A stretch of DNA of 64,000 bases from Micromonospora parathelypteridis (GCF_014201145.1 NZ_JACHDP010000001.1:3348001-3412000), one strand, 5' to 3'; positions 1-11,495 are shown, counted from the first letter of the stretch. The notes: a model not told the origin generated them from the sequence alone. A program made the numbers and translations.

Positions 1-1106
1 AACGGCCCCGGGGGTGGGGGCGCCGGCTGGGGAGACGGCAGATTGCTCAACTGGGTCAGGTCTGGCGGAGGCGGGATGTGCGCCGGGCCGGCTTGACCGG
101 GGATCACCGGGTTGAACGACGGTCCGGAGTGCGCCGGAGAGGGACCGACGTGCGGCGGCTGCGGCCCGGGCGGGGCGGGGAGCGGTGGCGTCGCGGTGGT
201 GGCCTCGTCGTGGGCCGGTGTGGGTGTCCCAGCCGGGCGTTGCGGCGGCTGCGCCCACGGCGACTCGCTGGCCGGCCGCGTTGCTCCGCCGGCAGACCCG
301 TCCTCCCCGTCCTCGCCAGCCTGAGGCGCCGGCCCGGCCGTTGCGGAATCTGCCGAGGCGGGGCCCGCGCCGGTCGGGCGGGCGGCGGGCATTGCGGCTG
401 CGGTGGGACGGTCCAGGGTGAACGGCAGGTCCAGGTCGACGCCACCCGGGGGGATCGGTGGGACGGGGGTCTGACCCCGATCGCCGGCCTGTGCCTGCGC
501 CTGATCACCCCCGGCCACGGTGCCTGTCGCGCCGGCTGCGCTGCGTGCCGCCTCCGGTTGGCGGTCCGTCGACGCGGAGGCGGTGTTCGGTGCCGCAGCG
601 TTCGTCGGCGAGACGGGGGTCCCGGTGCCACCCGGGCCGCCGGCGCTCTCGGGAGCACCGGCCGCCGGTGGCGCGGGCGGCGTGCCCGTTGCCGGTGGCG
701 CGGGCGGTGACGACGCGACGGCTGGCGCGGCCGGCGGTGGCCAACTCGGCTGCGACGGCGCCCAGCCCGACACGTTGCCGGACGGGCCGCTGCCGTCCCA
801 GCCCCCGGGTGCCGGGACGGCACCGGTGAGCGACGGGTAGTCGGACGGAGAAGGCGGCGGCTGGGCCGGGGCCCCGGGTTGCCCGGGAACCGGCGGTCGG
901 CCGGTCGGCGGCGCGGCCACCGGCGGTGTCACCGGCCCATGCGATACCGGCGACGGCGCACCCTGCTGGTGGGCGACCGCCGCCCAGGGCGGTACGGCGT
1001 TACCCGCGCCCCGGTCGGCCGGATCCGGTGGCCAGAGCGGTTCAACGTCCCGCTCCGGCACCGGCTGCTGGCCGGGCGTCTGCGCCCGGTCGGCGTTCTC
1101 GTCCAT
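1..1106 (-). CDS. Pro/Ala-rich protein, 3' part beyond window
   Basis: Open frame of at least 368 codons running off the left edge, so only the N-terminal part is visible. It starts at ATG 1106 behind a GGGGAGGG ribosome binding site. The visible part (begins MDENADRAQTPGQQ) is almost entirely Pro, Ala, Gly, Ser and Thr with scattered Trp, and shows no signal peptide or membrane segment. It reads as a long disordered cytoplasmic N-terminus, of a kind often placed before a membrane or catalytic domain in actinobacteria; that domain would lie outside the window. It follows the diacylglycerol-kinase-like gene by 97 bp on the same strand and may be co-transcribed. Function is not recognised. The other frames here give Arg-rich translations typical of shadows. 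Confidence 0.6.
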   Translation of the reverse strand, partial: MDENADRAQTPGQQPVPERDVEPLWPPDPADRGAGNAVPPWAAVAHQQGAPSPVSHGPVTPPVAAPPTGRPPVPGQPGAPAQPPPSPSDYPSLTGAVPAPGGWDGSGPSGNVSGWAPSQPSWPPPAAPAVASSPPAPPATGTPPAPPAAGAPESAGGPGGTGTPVSPTNAAAPNTASASTDRQPEAARSAAGATGTVAGGDQAQAQAGDRGQTPVPPIPPGGVDLDLPFTLDRPTAAAMPAARPTGAGPASADSATAGPAPQAGEDGEDGSAGGATRPASESPWAQPPQRPAGTPTPAHDEATTATPPLPAPPGPQPPHVGPSPAHSGPSFNPVIPGQAGPAHIPPPPDLTQLSNLPSPQPAPPPPGP

Positions 1107-1138
1107 TACGGCCCTCCCCAGTCCTCCTGCGAGGATAG

Positions 1139-3679
<2,541 letters not shown>

Positions 3680-3711
3680 CCCCACCACCCACCCACCCAC
3701 CCATTTGCCCC

Positions 3712-3771
3712 GGTGATCAAGAGGTTTGCGTCAATCCCGCGCGGAATCCTGACGCAAACCTCTTGATCACC
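3712..3771. repeat. Perfect 22-bp inverted repeat downstream of purA
   Basis: Two perfectly complementary 22-nt arms (3712-3733 and 3750-3771; left arm begins GGTGATCAAGAGGTTTGC) separated by 16 nt. The arms are AT-richer than their surroundings. The element lies 32 nt after the purA stop behind a C-rich, G-poor tract and has no U-tract, so it could act as a Rho-linked or bidirectional terminator. A near copy lies at 4783-4842, so it is also a dispersed repeat. Confidence 0.85.
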
Positions 3772-3788
3772 TAAGCAAGGGGGTGGGG

Positions 3789-3817
3789 TTATCCACAGGG
3801 GGCGGGCGTTGTCCACA
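3789..3817 (+). promoter_or_regulatory. Pair of DnaA-box-like sites
   Basis: TTATCCACA (3789-3797) and TTGTCCACA (3809-3817) are exact 9-mers of the DnaA-box type used by high-GC actinobacteria. They are in the same orientation, 20 bp start to start, just upstream of the AbiEi/DUF559 gene. Two boxes are too few for an origin. They could bind DnaA as a regulator or titration site, or be part of a conserved leader of this gene family. Binding is inferred. Confidence 0.5.
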
Positions 3818-3857
3818 GGGGCTTCGGTGGGGTGGGGCGGGTGGGCAGGGTGTGGGT

Positions 3858-4787
3858 GTGGGACCACACCAGCTTCTTCGCGACATCGCTGCCGGGCAGG
3901 ACGGATTGGTCACCCTGGACCAGGCATTGCGTGCTGGCCTGACCAGGGACCAGGTTAGACAGTTGCACCGGTCCGGCAGGTGGCAACGGCTTCTGCGCGG
4001 TTGCTTCGTCCCGGACGTGGAGCTGAGTGATTCGACGCGTCGGCGGGCGCGGATCCGCGCTGCGGTCGTGAGCCTTGGCCCAGGGGCCTTCGCTGTCCTG
4101 GACACTGCTCTGGAACTGCACGGCATTGCAGGTCTTCGCCAGACTTCGCAGGTCCATGTCTCGGTGCCAGTTGTTCGACCTCGGCCCCAGCGCGCCATGG
4201 TGCCGTGGCTGACGGTGCATCAGATGACCGTTGCTCCCGTCGACATCGTCGAGGTTGCGGGCATCAGCGCGACCTCTCCGCTCCGTACCGTCTCGGATGT
4301 CATCCTCCGGGTTGATCGTTATCCAGCAGTCTCAGTCCTGGATTCGGCGCTGAACCAGGGCCGTATCGATCCAGCGCGACTGGCGGCGATCCCGAATCTG
4401 ATCCGGGGGCGCAGGGGCGCGGTCGTGGCTCGCGCTTGTCTGGCTGAGGCGGACGGGCGGGCGCAGTCGCCGCTCGAGACGCGTAGCCGACTGCGGTGCG
4501 TGGACGGCCGGGTGCCACCGGACACGCTGCAGCTGGAAGTGCGCGACGATGACGGCTATCTGCTCGGTATTGGCGACCTGGGTTGGCGCGGCCCGAGGCT
4601 GATCGCCGAAGCAGACGGTCAAGACGCGCACGGCACCCCGGAAGCGGCCTACGCCGATCGCCGCCGCCAGAACCGACTGGTCAACGCGGGCTGGACCATC
4701 CTCCGCTTCACCTGGCAGGACACCCTCCACCCCAACTACATACCCCACACGGTCCGACAAGCGATCGCGGCCGCCCACCGAAGGTGA
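3858..4787 (+). CDS. AbiEi-like N-terminal domain with DUF559 nuclease-like domain
   Basis: 309 aa from GTG 3858. GTG 3783 and 3852 are alternatives, but the stretch before 3858 contains DnaA boxes and low-complexity G-rich DNA and looks non-coding. Residues 1-50 form the winged-helix seen in type IV AbiEi antitoxins ([20 protein letters not shown]). The C-terminus is a DUF559/Vsr-like endonuclease fold core ([14 protein letters not shown], then [12 protein letters not shown] and LRFTW). Such proteins are numerous in actinobacterial genomes and their role is unknown. No AbiEii toxin neighbour is present, so a toxin-antitoxin role is not supported. Its stop codon (4785-4787) lies inside the left arm of a palindrome. 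Confidence 0.75.
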   Translation: MGPHQLLRDIAAGQDGLVTLDQALRAGLTRDQVRQLHRSGRWQRLLRGCFVPDVELSDSTRRRARIRAAVVSLGPGAFAVLDTALELHGIAGLRQTSQVHVSVPVVRPRPQRAMVPWLTVHQMTVAPVDIVEVAGISATSPLRTVSDVILRVDRYPAVSVLDSALNQGRIDPARLAAIPNLIRGRRGAVVARACLAEADGRAQSPLETRSRLRCVDGRVPPDTLQLEVRDDDGYLLGIGDLGWRGPRLIAEADGQDAHGTPEAAYADRRRQNRLVNAGWTILRFTWQDTLHPNYIPHTVRQAIAAAHRR

Positions 4788-4842
4788 TCAAGAGGTTCCC
4801 GTCAGAAACGGTTCGACCGCCGACGCAAACCTCTTGATCACC
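4783..4842. repeat. Imperfect inverted repeat, near copy of the purA palindrome
   Basis: Left arm 4783-4803 and right arm 4822-4842 pair with two mismatches (CC in place of TG in the left arm) around an 18-nt loop. The right arm is identical to the right arm of the element at 3712-3771 over 21 nt. The upstream gene's stop codon lies in the left arm. A transcription-terminator role is plausible but inferred. Confidence 0.8.
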
Positions 4843-4876
4843 GACGGCCGACGGGACTGGGCCGAGGTTTGGACAG

Positions 4877-4890
4877 TAGGATGCGGGGTC
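4877..4890 (+). promoter_or_regulatory. Leaderless -10 element of purD
   Basis: TAGGAT at 4877-4882 lies 8 nt before GTG 4891, and no Shine-Dalgarno sequence is present. This spacing fits transcription starting at or next to the start codon, the leaderless arrangement common in actinobacteria. It helps fix the purD start. Confidence 0.5.
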
Positions 4891-6141
4891 GTGCGGGTTC
4901 TTTTGGTGGGTGGTGGCGGGCGGGAGCATGCTCTTGCGCTCGGGTTGGTAAGCGATCCGGCTGTTTCGGCGCTCGTTGCCGCGCCTGGTAACCCCGGGAT
5001 CGCCGGCCTTGCCGAGTTGCGGGCCGTGAACGCCACCGATCCGGCCGCGGTGGCGGCGCTGGCCGTGGAGACCTCTGCCGACCTGGTGGTGATCGGGCCC
5101 GAGGCGCCGCTGGTCGCCGGGGTCGCCGACGCGGTACGCGCCAAGGGGATCGCCGTGTTCGGCCCCTCTGGTGAGGCCGCTCAGCTGGAGGGTTCCAAGG
5201 CGTTCGCCAAGGACGTGATGACCGCCGCCGGTGTGCCGACCGCCCGCGCGTACGTCTGCACGGACGAGGAGAGCACCGCGCGGGCGCTGGACGAGTTCGG
5301 CGCCCCGTACGTGGTGAAGGACGACGGCCTCGCCGCCGGCAAGGGCGTGGTGGTGACCGACGACCGGTCCGCCGCGCTGGCTCATGCCCGCGAGTGCGGG
5401 CGGGTCGTGGTCGAGGAGTTCCTCGACGGCCCGGAGGTCAGCCTCTTCGTGGTCACCGACGGTGTGGCGGCGCTGCCGCTGCTGCCGGCGCAGGACTTCA
5501 AGCGGCTCGGCGACGGCGACACCGGGCCGAACACCGGCGGCATGGGAGCGTACGCACCGCTGGCCTGGGCCCCGTCCGGCTTGGTCGACGACGTCATGCG
5601 TGACGTGGTCCACCCCACTCTGGCCGAGCTGCGCCATCGGGGCACCCCGTTCGCTGGCCTGCTCTACGTCGGGCTCGCGATCACCGCCGCCGGTCCTCGG
5701 GTGATCGAGTTCAACGCGCGCTTCGGCGATCCGGAGACCCAGGTGGTGCTCGCGTTGCTGGAGACCCCGCTGGGTGGGCTGCTGCACGCGGCGGCCACCG
5801 GCACGTTGGCCGAGCATCCGCCGCTGCGTTGGCGCGACGGCAGCGCGGTCACCGTGGTGCTCGCCTCCCCGGGTTACCCGGCCGCGCCGCACACCGGTGA
5901 CGTCATCACCGGCGCGGACCGCCCGGGCATCATCCACGCCGGCACCGCCCGCCGGGCCAGCGACGGCGCGTTGCTCTCCGCTGGCGGCCGGGTCCTCTGC
6001 GGTACGGCCACCGGCCCCGACCTGGCCTCCGCGCGGGACGCCGCGTACGCGCTGGTGGATGGGGTGGAGCTGGCTGGCTCGCAGCACCGCACCGACATCG
6101 CCGCCGCCGCGATCGAGAGCCGGATCACGATCCCGAGCTGA
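4891..6141 (+). CDS. purD: Phosphoribosylamine-glycine ligase
   Basis: 416 aa. It joins glycine to phosphoribosylamine using ATP to give GAR, the second step of de novo purine synthesis. Visible: N-terminal [16 protein letters not shown] (PreATP-grasp), ATP-grasp core with [35 protein letters not shown] and the metal-site segment [14 protein letters not shown], then the C-terminal barrel-sandwich region. GTG 4891 is chosen because the family starts at VRVLLVG and a -10 box abuts it; an in-frame ATG-type start at 4834 would add unrelated residues overlapping the palindrome. It appears to be a single-gene transcription unit followed by an IS remnant. Confidence 0.96.
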   Translation: MRVLLVGGGGREHALALGLVSDPAVSALVAAPGNPGIAGLAELRAVNATDPAAVAALAVETSADLVVIGPEAPLVAGVADAVRAKGIAVFGPSGEAAQLEGSKAFAKDVMTAAGVPTARAYVCTDEESTARALDEFGAPYVVKDDGLAAGKGVVVTDDRSAALAHARECGRVVVEEFLDGPEVSLFVVTDGVAALPLLPAQDFKRLGDGDTGPNTGGMGAYAPLAWAPSGLVDDVMRDVVHPTLAELRHRGTPFAGLLYVGLAITAAGPRVIEFNARFGDPETQVVLALLETPLGGLLHAAATGTLAEHPPLRWRDGSAVTVVLASPGYPAAPHTGDVITGADRPGIIHAGTARRASDGALLSAGGRVLCGTATGPDLASARDAAYALVDGVELAGSQHRTDIAAAAIESRITIPS

Positions 6142-6179
6142 GTCCGCCTATCGGCGGGTTGGTGCCTCGCCCGCGACCG

Positions 6180-6330
6180 TCCGCGGTGTGGGTCGGGCTG
6201 ATGCCGCCCGCGTCCGGATCGTGGCGCGCCCGGTGGGCGGGCAGGTTGTCCAAGATCACGTAGATCGATGCCCTCGTCCGGCGGCCCGCGCCGCCGAACG
6301 ACACCCTGAAGCTGGTCGTCGTAGCCGCAC
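6180..6330 (-). pseudogene. Degenerate IS630-like transposase fragment
   Basis: On the minus strand, 6227-6265 translates to IYVILDNLPAHRA, which matches the second-Asp motif of IS630-family DDE transposases (IxVILDNLxAH). In another frame just upstream (about 6270-6330) lies DDQLQGVVRRRG, resembling the preceding strand of the same catalytic domain, so a frameshift separates the parts. No first Asp, final Glu, terminal inverted repeats or start was found. It sits in the otherwise gene-free 6142-6549 gap between purD and the sigma-factor gene. The rest of that gap shows no convincing gene. Best read as the relic of an old insertion. Confidence 0.5.
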
Positions 6331-6549
6331 CCGTGCACGATCTGCCACCACCTCAGGCTGTCGCCCCACACGGCGTGGCAACCGTCACCGACCTGGTCGA
6401 GCGTTCCGGTCGATCGGGTGGAGGGGCTGTGCGTGCGGGAGATGAGCCAGTCTGGTGAGGTTGTCGCCCCCGAGGGGCAACCCGGCGTTGCTCCACCCAC
6501 GACTTAGCGGTGTCGGAGGCACGACGACGGGAGGAGTGGAGATGCGGGT

Positions 6550-7182
6550 GTGCGGACGATCACCGTGCTGTTGGCCGGTGGGAGGACAGGTCCGAGGATG
6601 CCGCTGAGCCGGAGACTGGCCGAGCGGGCCGCGGCCGACACCGAGTACACCGAGTGCGTTCGCGCTGGTCTGCCGCAGTGGCGCCGGACGGCGTACCTGA
6701 TGTGCGGTGACTGGCATCAGGGCGACGACATCGTGCAGCGGGTGCTCACCGAGCTGTACCGGAACTGGTCCCGGGCCCGGCGGGCCGACAGCCTGAACGC
6801 ACTGGTCCGGACGATGTTGATGCGGCGGTTGATCGACGAGCGCCGACGCGGCTGGGCTCGGGTGCTGCTCACCGACCTGCTACCGGAACGGCCCGCACCG
6901 ACCGCCCCGGATGCCACGGAACGGCTCGATCTGGTGGCGGCGCTGCGCCAGGTCGCGCCGCGGCAGCGGGCTGTCCTGGTGCTCCGGTTCTTTCAGGACC
7001 TGACGGTGGAGGAGACGGCGCAGGCGTTGGGCTGCGCGCCGGGCACCGTCAAGAGCCAGACCGCCAAGGGGCTGGCGACGCTGCGAGGACTGCTCGCCCC
7101 CGTCCGGAATGACGTGCCGACCACCATGCAGGCCGGCGCGGCGAGTGGCGCGCCGACCAACGTGTTAGCCCACGGGAGTTGA
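6550..7182 (+). CDS. ECF RNA polymerase sigma factor (SigE-like family)
   Basis: 210 aa. Region sigma-2 is visible (YTECVRAGLPQWRRTAYLMCG, then DDIVQRVLTELYRNW) and region sigma-4 (QVAPRQRAVLVLRFFQDLTVEETAQALGCAPGTVKSQ), the layout of actinobacterial SigE-family ECF factors. It would direct RNA polymerase to a small regulon. GTG 6550 has a GGAG about 8 nt upstream; ATG 6598, 16 codons later, is also possible and fits the family length better. It ends 2 nt before the start of a single-span membrane protein, the usual position of an anti-sigma or accessory factor. The inducing signal cannot be read from the sequence. Confidence 0.85.
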   Translation: MRTITVLLAGGRTGPRMPLSRRLAERAAADTEYTECVRAGLPQWRRTAYLMCGDWHQGDDIVQRVLTELYRNWSRARRADSLNALVRTMLMRRLIDERRRGWARVLLTDLLPERPAPTAPDATERLDLVAALRQVAPRQRAVLVLRFFQDLTVEETAQALGCAPGTVKSQTAKGLATLRGLLAPVRNDVPTTMQAGAASGAPTNVLAHGS

Positions 7183-7184
7183 CA

Positions 7185-8390
7185 ATGATCGATGATATGG
7201 ATGTGGCGCGGTTGATGCGCGCCGAGGTCGAGTCGGCCGAGACGCCGTCGGCCGTTGTGAACATCGAACGGGCGATGATCGCCGGGCGGCGGCAGCGCTG
7301 GTACGTGCGGGGCGCGGGAGCCGCACTGACCGTGGTCGCGGTGGCGGTCGGCGCCGTCACGGTGCCGGGCCTGGTCGCACCGGACCGGTCGTCGACGCCG
7401 GCGCTGGAGATGGTCGGCGCCCTGGCTCCGCTGGAGCCGTACACCGGGAAGGTGCCGTCGCCCGACACGTCCCGGATCCCGGCGGCGTTGGAGACGGTCG
7501 ACCCGGCCGTTCAGTACGTCCGGTTCGGTTGGCTGCCGTCGGGCCTGGACAGCCTGCAGTACCAGGCGGGTCTGCTGCTGAGCGGCCCGGGTGTCGCCCT
7601 GATCGGGCATGCCGCCGACTCGCCGAACCCCAGCTGGGCAGGGGTTTCGGCCAGTCTCTACCCGAAGGGGGTGACGCCGCAGGCGCCGCAGGTCATGGGC
7701 ATCGACCAACGGGCACCCACCGTGAGTACGGCGCCTGCGCCCGATGTGCGGGGCGCAGCGGCGACCTTCACCCAGTACGACGTCGACGGCACTGACCGGC
7801 TCTCCCTCCGCTGGCGGTACGCCCCGGACGGCTGGGCCGCGGTCGATGTCGCACCCTGGGCGGCGGGCCAGGATGCCCGCGAGATCGCCCTGCACGTGGC
7901 GCAGAAACTCACCTTCAGTACGACCGAGCGGGTACAGATGCCGGCCCAGGTCATGGAGGTGCCGCAGAACCTGCGGATGATCAGCACCACCGTCAACGGG
8001 CCACTGACCCCGGAGGGCTGGCGGTGGTACGCCGGCGTCACGTACAGCGCCGAACCCTCCACCGCGGATCCCGGTAGGCAGCGGGCGAAGACGCTGGACG
8101 TCGGCTTCTCCCCGTACTTCGAGATGACCGACAAGATCCGGGCCGAGTTGCAGGGGAAGGAGTTCTTCCGGCCGCCGAATACGACCGTCGACGGTCATCA
8201 GGCGTCCTTCTTCGCTGCCGCTGATCCGGAGTGGTGTGAGTCGCTGGAGGTGTTCGACGTGCAGGGGATGGCGGTCGAGATCGACGCACACCGCGGAACG
8301 CTCGATGGGCAGGGCACGAAGGGCCTGTTCCAGCGCCTCGACCTCGCCGGGGCCAAGCCGGACTGGCGGCCTTCGCTGATGGTCGACTGA
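7185..8390 (+). CDS. Single-span membrane protein paired with sigma factor
   Basis: 401 aa. A cytoplasmic N-terminus of about 40 residues is followed by one transmembrane helix (about residues 43-65, GAGAALTVVAVAVGAVTV) and a large extracytoplasmic domain without recognised motifs. ATG 7185 has GGGAG at 7174-7178. The topology and tight coupling to the upstream ECF sigma gene (2-nt gap) suggest a regulator or sensor for that sigma factor, but no zinc anti-sigma HxxxCxxC motif is visible in the N-terminus. It is therefore called a putative anti-sigma or accessory protein only by position. A strong hairpin follows. Confidence 0.65.
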   Translation: MIDDMDVARLMRAEVESAETPSAVVNIERAMIAGRRQRWYVRGAGAALTVVAVAVGAVTVPGLVAPDRSSTPALEMVGALAPLEPYTGKVPSPDTSRIPAALETVDPAVQYVRFGWLPSGLDSLQYQAGLLLSGPGVALIGHAADSPNPSWAGVSASLYPKGVTPQAPQVMGIDQRAPTVSTAPAPDVRGAAATFTQYDVDGTDRLSLRWRYAPDGWAAVDVAPWAAGQDAREIALHVAQKLTFSTTERVQMPAQVMEVPQNLRMISTTVNGPLTPEGWRWYAGVTYSAEPSTADPGRQRAKTLDVGFSPYFEMTDKIRAELQGKEFFRPPNTTVDGHQASFFAAADPEWCESLEVFDVQGMAVEIDAHRGTLDGQGTKGLFQRLDLAGAKPDWRPSLMVD

Positions 8391-8401
8391 CGGGTGCGGT
8401 C

Positions 8402-8445
8402 ACCGCCCCGGAACTCGCCGGCCTCGCCGACGGTTCCGGGGCGGT
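8402..8445. terminator. Bidirectional hairpin between convergent genes
   Basis: Perfect 13-bp GC-rich stem (ACCGCCCCGGAAC at 8402-8414 with its complement at 8433-8445) between the convergent membrane-protein and acyl-CoA synthetase genes. No U-tract, as is usual in actinobacteria. Probably terminates both. Confidence 0.65.
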
Positions 8446-10007
8446 CAGCCGTAGTAGCGGCGTAGCTCTCGGCTGAGCACCTTGCCGGTGGCGTTACGGG
8501 GCAGGTACTTCACGAAGATCACGTCCCGGGGCACGGAGAATCGGGCCAGGTAGTGCCGGACGTACTCGCGTACCGCCTCGGGGTCGAGCGTCTCGTTCGG
8601 GTGCAGGGCGAGGAACGCGGACAGTCGCTGGCCGTACTCGGTGTCGGGCACGCCGATCACGGCCGCTTCGCGGACCTGTGGCAGTTGGGCGAGCAGGTCC
8701 TCCACCTCGGACGGGAAGACGTTCTCGCCACCGGAGACGATCATGTCGTCGGCTCGGCCGTCGACGAAGAGCAGCCCGTCAGGGTTGAGTCGGCCGAGGT
8801 CACCGGTGTCGAGCAGCCCGTCGCGGGTCTCCCGGTTGGCACCGGAGGTGTACCCCTCGAAGAGCATCTCGTTGCCGACGAAGATCCGCCCGACCTGTCC
8901 GTTCGCCACCGGCTGACCGTTGTCGTCGAGCATCTCCAGCCGGGTCCCGTGCGGTGGCCGGCCAGCCGTCGTGGGTGCCTCGCGCAGCTCCTGGGGACCT
9001 GCGATGGAGGCCCAGGAGACCTCGGTGGAGCCGTAGAGGTTGTACAGGACGTCCCCGTAGACGTCCATGAACTTCGGGGCGAGCCCGCCGGGCAGCGCCG
9101 AACCACTGACCGCGACGACCTTGAGTGGCGGGCGCGGGTCTGGCGCAGGCACCTCCAGCAGCCGCTGCAGCATCACCGGTACGGCGAACAGCGCGTCGCA
9201 CCGGTGGTGGACCAGGGCGGCGAGCGTGGCGGCCGGGTCGAAGCGGCGCTGCAGCACGATGGTGGCCCGTAGCGCGAAACAGACCTGGAGGGCGGCGAAT
9301 CCCCAGGTGTGGAAGATCGGTGCCGTGATCATCACCCGGTCCCGGGTGTTCAGCGGGATGCGATCGATGATGGACACCAGTGGGCCGAAACCGCTGGGTG
9401 TGGGCCGCCGGGCACCCTTGGGCGCCCCGGTGGTCCCCGAGGTGAGCACGATGATCCGGCCGTCACGCTCCGGAGGGTGCAACTCGCCCGGGAGTGCCCC
9501 GGCGACCAACTCCTCGCGAGCGCGTTCGTCGAGGCGGGGCAGTTCGGCGGGGAGTCCGAGGACCCGCTCGGCGAACTCGTCGTCGTGCACCAGCAGCCGG
9601 AGCCGCTGTTCCTCGGCGACGGTGAGCAGTTGGGCCGCGGAGAGCCCGGTGTTGACCAGGACCGCGTCCACACCCAGCAGGGTGGCCGCGACGATCGTCT
9701 CGACCAGCCCGTGGTGGTTGCGGCAGAGCACGCCGATCCGATCGCCGGCCTGTACGCCGAGCCCGGCCCGCATCGACCGGGCCATCCGTTCGGCCCGGTC
9801 GAGGAGGTCCTGATAGGTCAGCTCGGTGCCGTCCTCCTCGATGACCGCCAGCCGGCCGGGGTCCCGGGCTGCTGCCTGGCGCAGCTCGCCGGCCAGGCTC
9901 CACCCCCACGTGCGCAACGCGTTGAGCTGCGAGGCGATCCGGACCGGGCTGCCTGGCATGAGCAGCCCGCGACGAGTCAGCGTGGCAACGATGAACGGCA
10001 GGTCCAT
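8445..10007 (-). CDS. Long-chain acyl-CoA synthetase / AMP-dependent ligase
   Basis: 520 aa, full family length. It activates a carboxylic acid, probably a fatty acid, as acyl-AMP and transfers it to CoA. Visible motifs: the phosphate-binding loop LTSGTTGAPKGARR (about 187-200), YGSTE, the hinge/core segment LLDTGDLGRLNPDG, VSGGENVFPSEVE, and the C-terminal catalytic Lys in LPRNATGKVLSREL. It resembles the FadD12-type actinobacterial acyl-CoA synthetases. It lies upstream, in the same orientation, of acyl-CoA dehydrogenase and SCP2 genes, across a 272-bp gap (10008-10279) with no gene but two near-copies of GCCGGACCAGGGG. Substrate chain length cannot be judged. Confidence 0.88.
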   Translation of the reverse strand: MDLPFIVATLTRRGLLMPGSPVRIASQLNALRTWGWSLAGELRQAAARDPGRLAVIEEDGTELTYQDLLDRAERMARSMRAGLGVQAGDRIGVLCRNHHGLVETIVAATLLGVDAVLVNTGLSAAQLLTVAEEQRLRLLVHDDEFAERVLGLPAELPRLDERAREELVAGALPGELHPPERDGRIIVLTSGTTGAPKGARRPTPSGFGPLVSIIDRIPLNTRDRVMITAPIFHTWGFAALQVCFALRATIVLQRRFDPAATLAALVHHRCDALFAVPVMLQRLLEVPAPDPRPPLKVVAVSGSALPGGLAPKFMDVYGDVLYNLYGSTEVSWASIAGPQELREAPTTAGRPPHGTRLEMLDDNGQPVANGQVGRIFVGNEMLFEGYTSGANRETRDGLLDTGDLGRLNPDGLLFVDGRADDMIVSGGENVFPSEVEDLLAQLPQVREAAVIGVPDTEYGQRLSAFLALHPNETLDPEAVREYVRHYLARFSVPRDVIFVKYLPRNATGKVLSRELRRYYG

Positions 10008-10279
10008 GCCGCAGACCTCCTACGGGCGGTGCGCGGACGGGCGACTGGATTCCCCGTCCATCAGGGCGTCTTTCCTTGATCATGCACTGGGTGCGGCTGG
10101 AGGCCCAGTTCGCGTCGGCGTGGGGTGACGAAGACGGCACGGATCGTGGATTTCGGTGGTTGCACGGTATGAGGTTCGGTGCGCCCCCCGGCCCGGCCGA
10201 GCCCGGCCGGACCAGGGGCGCCCAACTACGCTGATCGGGCCGGACCAGGGGGCGGCCGACCGCGTAGGGCACCGGTGGA

Positions 10280-11494
10280 TCAGCGGATCTGCATCCCGGA
10301 GATCGCCCGGGAGATGACCAGCCGCTGGATTTCGGAGGTGCCCTCGAAGATGGTGTAGATCTTGGCGTCGCGGTACCAGCGCTCGACCGGGTGGTCGCGC
10401 AGGAACCCGGCCCCGCCGAGCAGTTGCACCGCCTTCTCGGTGACCGACACCGCCACCTCGCCGGCCTTGAGCTTGGACATCGACCCCTCGCCCGCGGTGA
10501 ACGGGCGGTTGTTGCGGCCCATCCACGACGCACGCCAGACGAGCAGCCGCGCCGCGTCGATCTCCATCCGCATGTCGGCCAGCGCGAACGCGACCGCCTG
10601 GTTCTCGATGATCGGCCGTCCGAACTGGACTCGGTCCTTCGCGTAGTCCAGGGCGTACTCGTAGGCGGCCCGGGCCACGCCGAGTGCCTGCGCGCCGACC
10701 GTGGGTCGGGACAACTCGAAGGTACGCATCGCGGCCTGCCCGGTGGCCCGCTGACCGGAGCGGGCCCGGTCGAGGCGTTCCAGCAGGGCGTCCCGCCCGC
10801 CGAGCAGGCAGCGGCCGGGCACGCGTACCCCGTCGAGGAAGACGTCGGCGGTGTGCGACGCGCGCAGGCCGAGTTTGCGCAGCTTGCGGGTGGCGGCCAG
10901 GCCGGGGGTGCCCGGTGGCACGACGAACGCCGCCTGGCCCCGGGAGCCGAGCGTGGGGTCGACCGAGGCGGTGACCACGTGCACTCCGGCGATCCCGCCG
11001 TTGGTGGCGTACGCCTTCTGCCCGGTCAGCACCCACTCGTCGGTGGCCTCGTCGTAGACGGCCCGGGTGCGCATCGCGCCGACGTCCGAGCCGGCTTCCG
11101 GCTCGCTCGTGCAGAACGCGGCGACGGTCGGCGAGTCGATGTCGCCGAAGCACTGCGGCACCCACTCGATCATCTGCTCAGGGGTGCCGGCGCCGTAGAT
11201 GGCGGCGACGGCGAGTGAGGTGCCGAAGATGCTCAGCCCGATGCCGGCGTCACCCCAGAAGAGCTCCTCGCTGGCGATCGGCAGCGAGAGCCCGGTCGGA
11301 TCGGCCCAGCAGGTGGCGAGGAACTCGAAGCCGTAGAGGCCGACCTTGGCGGCTTCCTGGATCACCGGCCACGGGGTGTCCTCGCGTTCGTCCCACTCGG
11401 CAGCGGCCGGGCGCACGACCTCGGCGGCGAAGCCGTGCACCCAGTCGCGTAGATCCCGCTGTTCCTCGTTCAGGTCGAGCGAGAACTCAGCCAT
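10280..11494 (-). CDS. Acyl-CoA dehydrogenase
   Basis: 404 aa flavoprotein of the FadE type, catalysing alpha-beta desaturation of acyl-CoA. Visible: an N-terminal helical domain, CTSEPEAGSDVGAM (FAD-contacting segment), the middle beta domain (GQKAYATNGG), DRVQFGRPIIENQAV, LLGGAGFLRDHPVERWYRDAKIYTIFEGTSEIQ with the catalytic Glu region. ATG 11494 gives MAEFSLDLNEEQRDLRDWV, typical for the family; an upstream start would run into the preceding SCP2 gene. The SCP2 stop and this start are separated by a single nucleotide, so translation is likely coupled. Probably controlled by the nearby divergent TetR regulator. Confidence 0.9.
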   Translation of the reverse strand: MAEFSLDLNEEQRDLRDWVHGFAAEVVRPAAAEWDEREDTPWPVIQEAAKVGLYGFEFLATCWADPTGLSLPIASEELFWGDAGIGLSIFGTSLAVAAIYGAGTPEQMIEWVPQCFGDIDSPTVAAFCTSEPEAGSDVGAMRTRAVYDEATDEWVLTGQKAYATNGGIAGVHVVTASVDPTLGSRGQAAFVVPPGTPGLAATRKLRKLGLRASHTADVFLDGVRVPGRCLLGGRDALLERLDRARSGQRATGQAAMRTFELSRPTVGAQALGVARAAYEYALDYAKDRVQFGRPIIENQAVAFALADMRMEIDAARLLVWRASWMGRNNRPFTAGEGSMSKLKAGEVAVSVTEKAVQLLGGAGFLRDHPVERWYRDAKIYTIFEGTSEIQRLVISRAISGMQIR

Positions 11495-11495
11495 G

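Noticed and set aside
3789..3817. Replication origin at the DnaA boxes
   Set aside because: Only two boxes, no AT-rich unwinding stretch and no dnaA, dnaN or gyrase genes nearby.
3858..4787. Type IV toxin-antitoxin system
   Set aside because: Only the AbiEi-like head domain is present; no AbiEii nucleotidyltransferase gene is adjacent.
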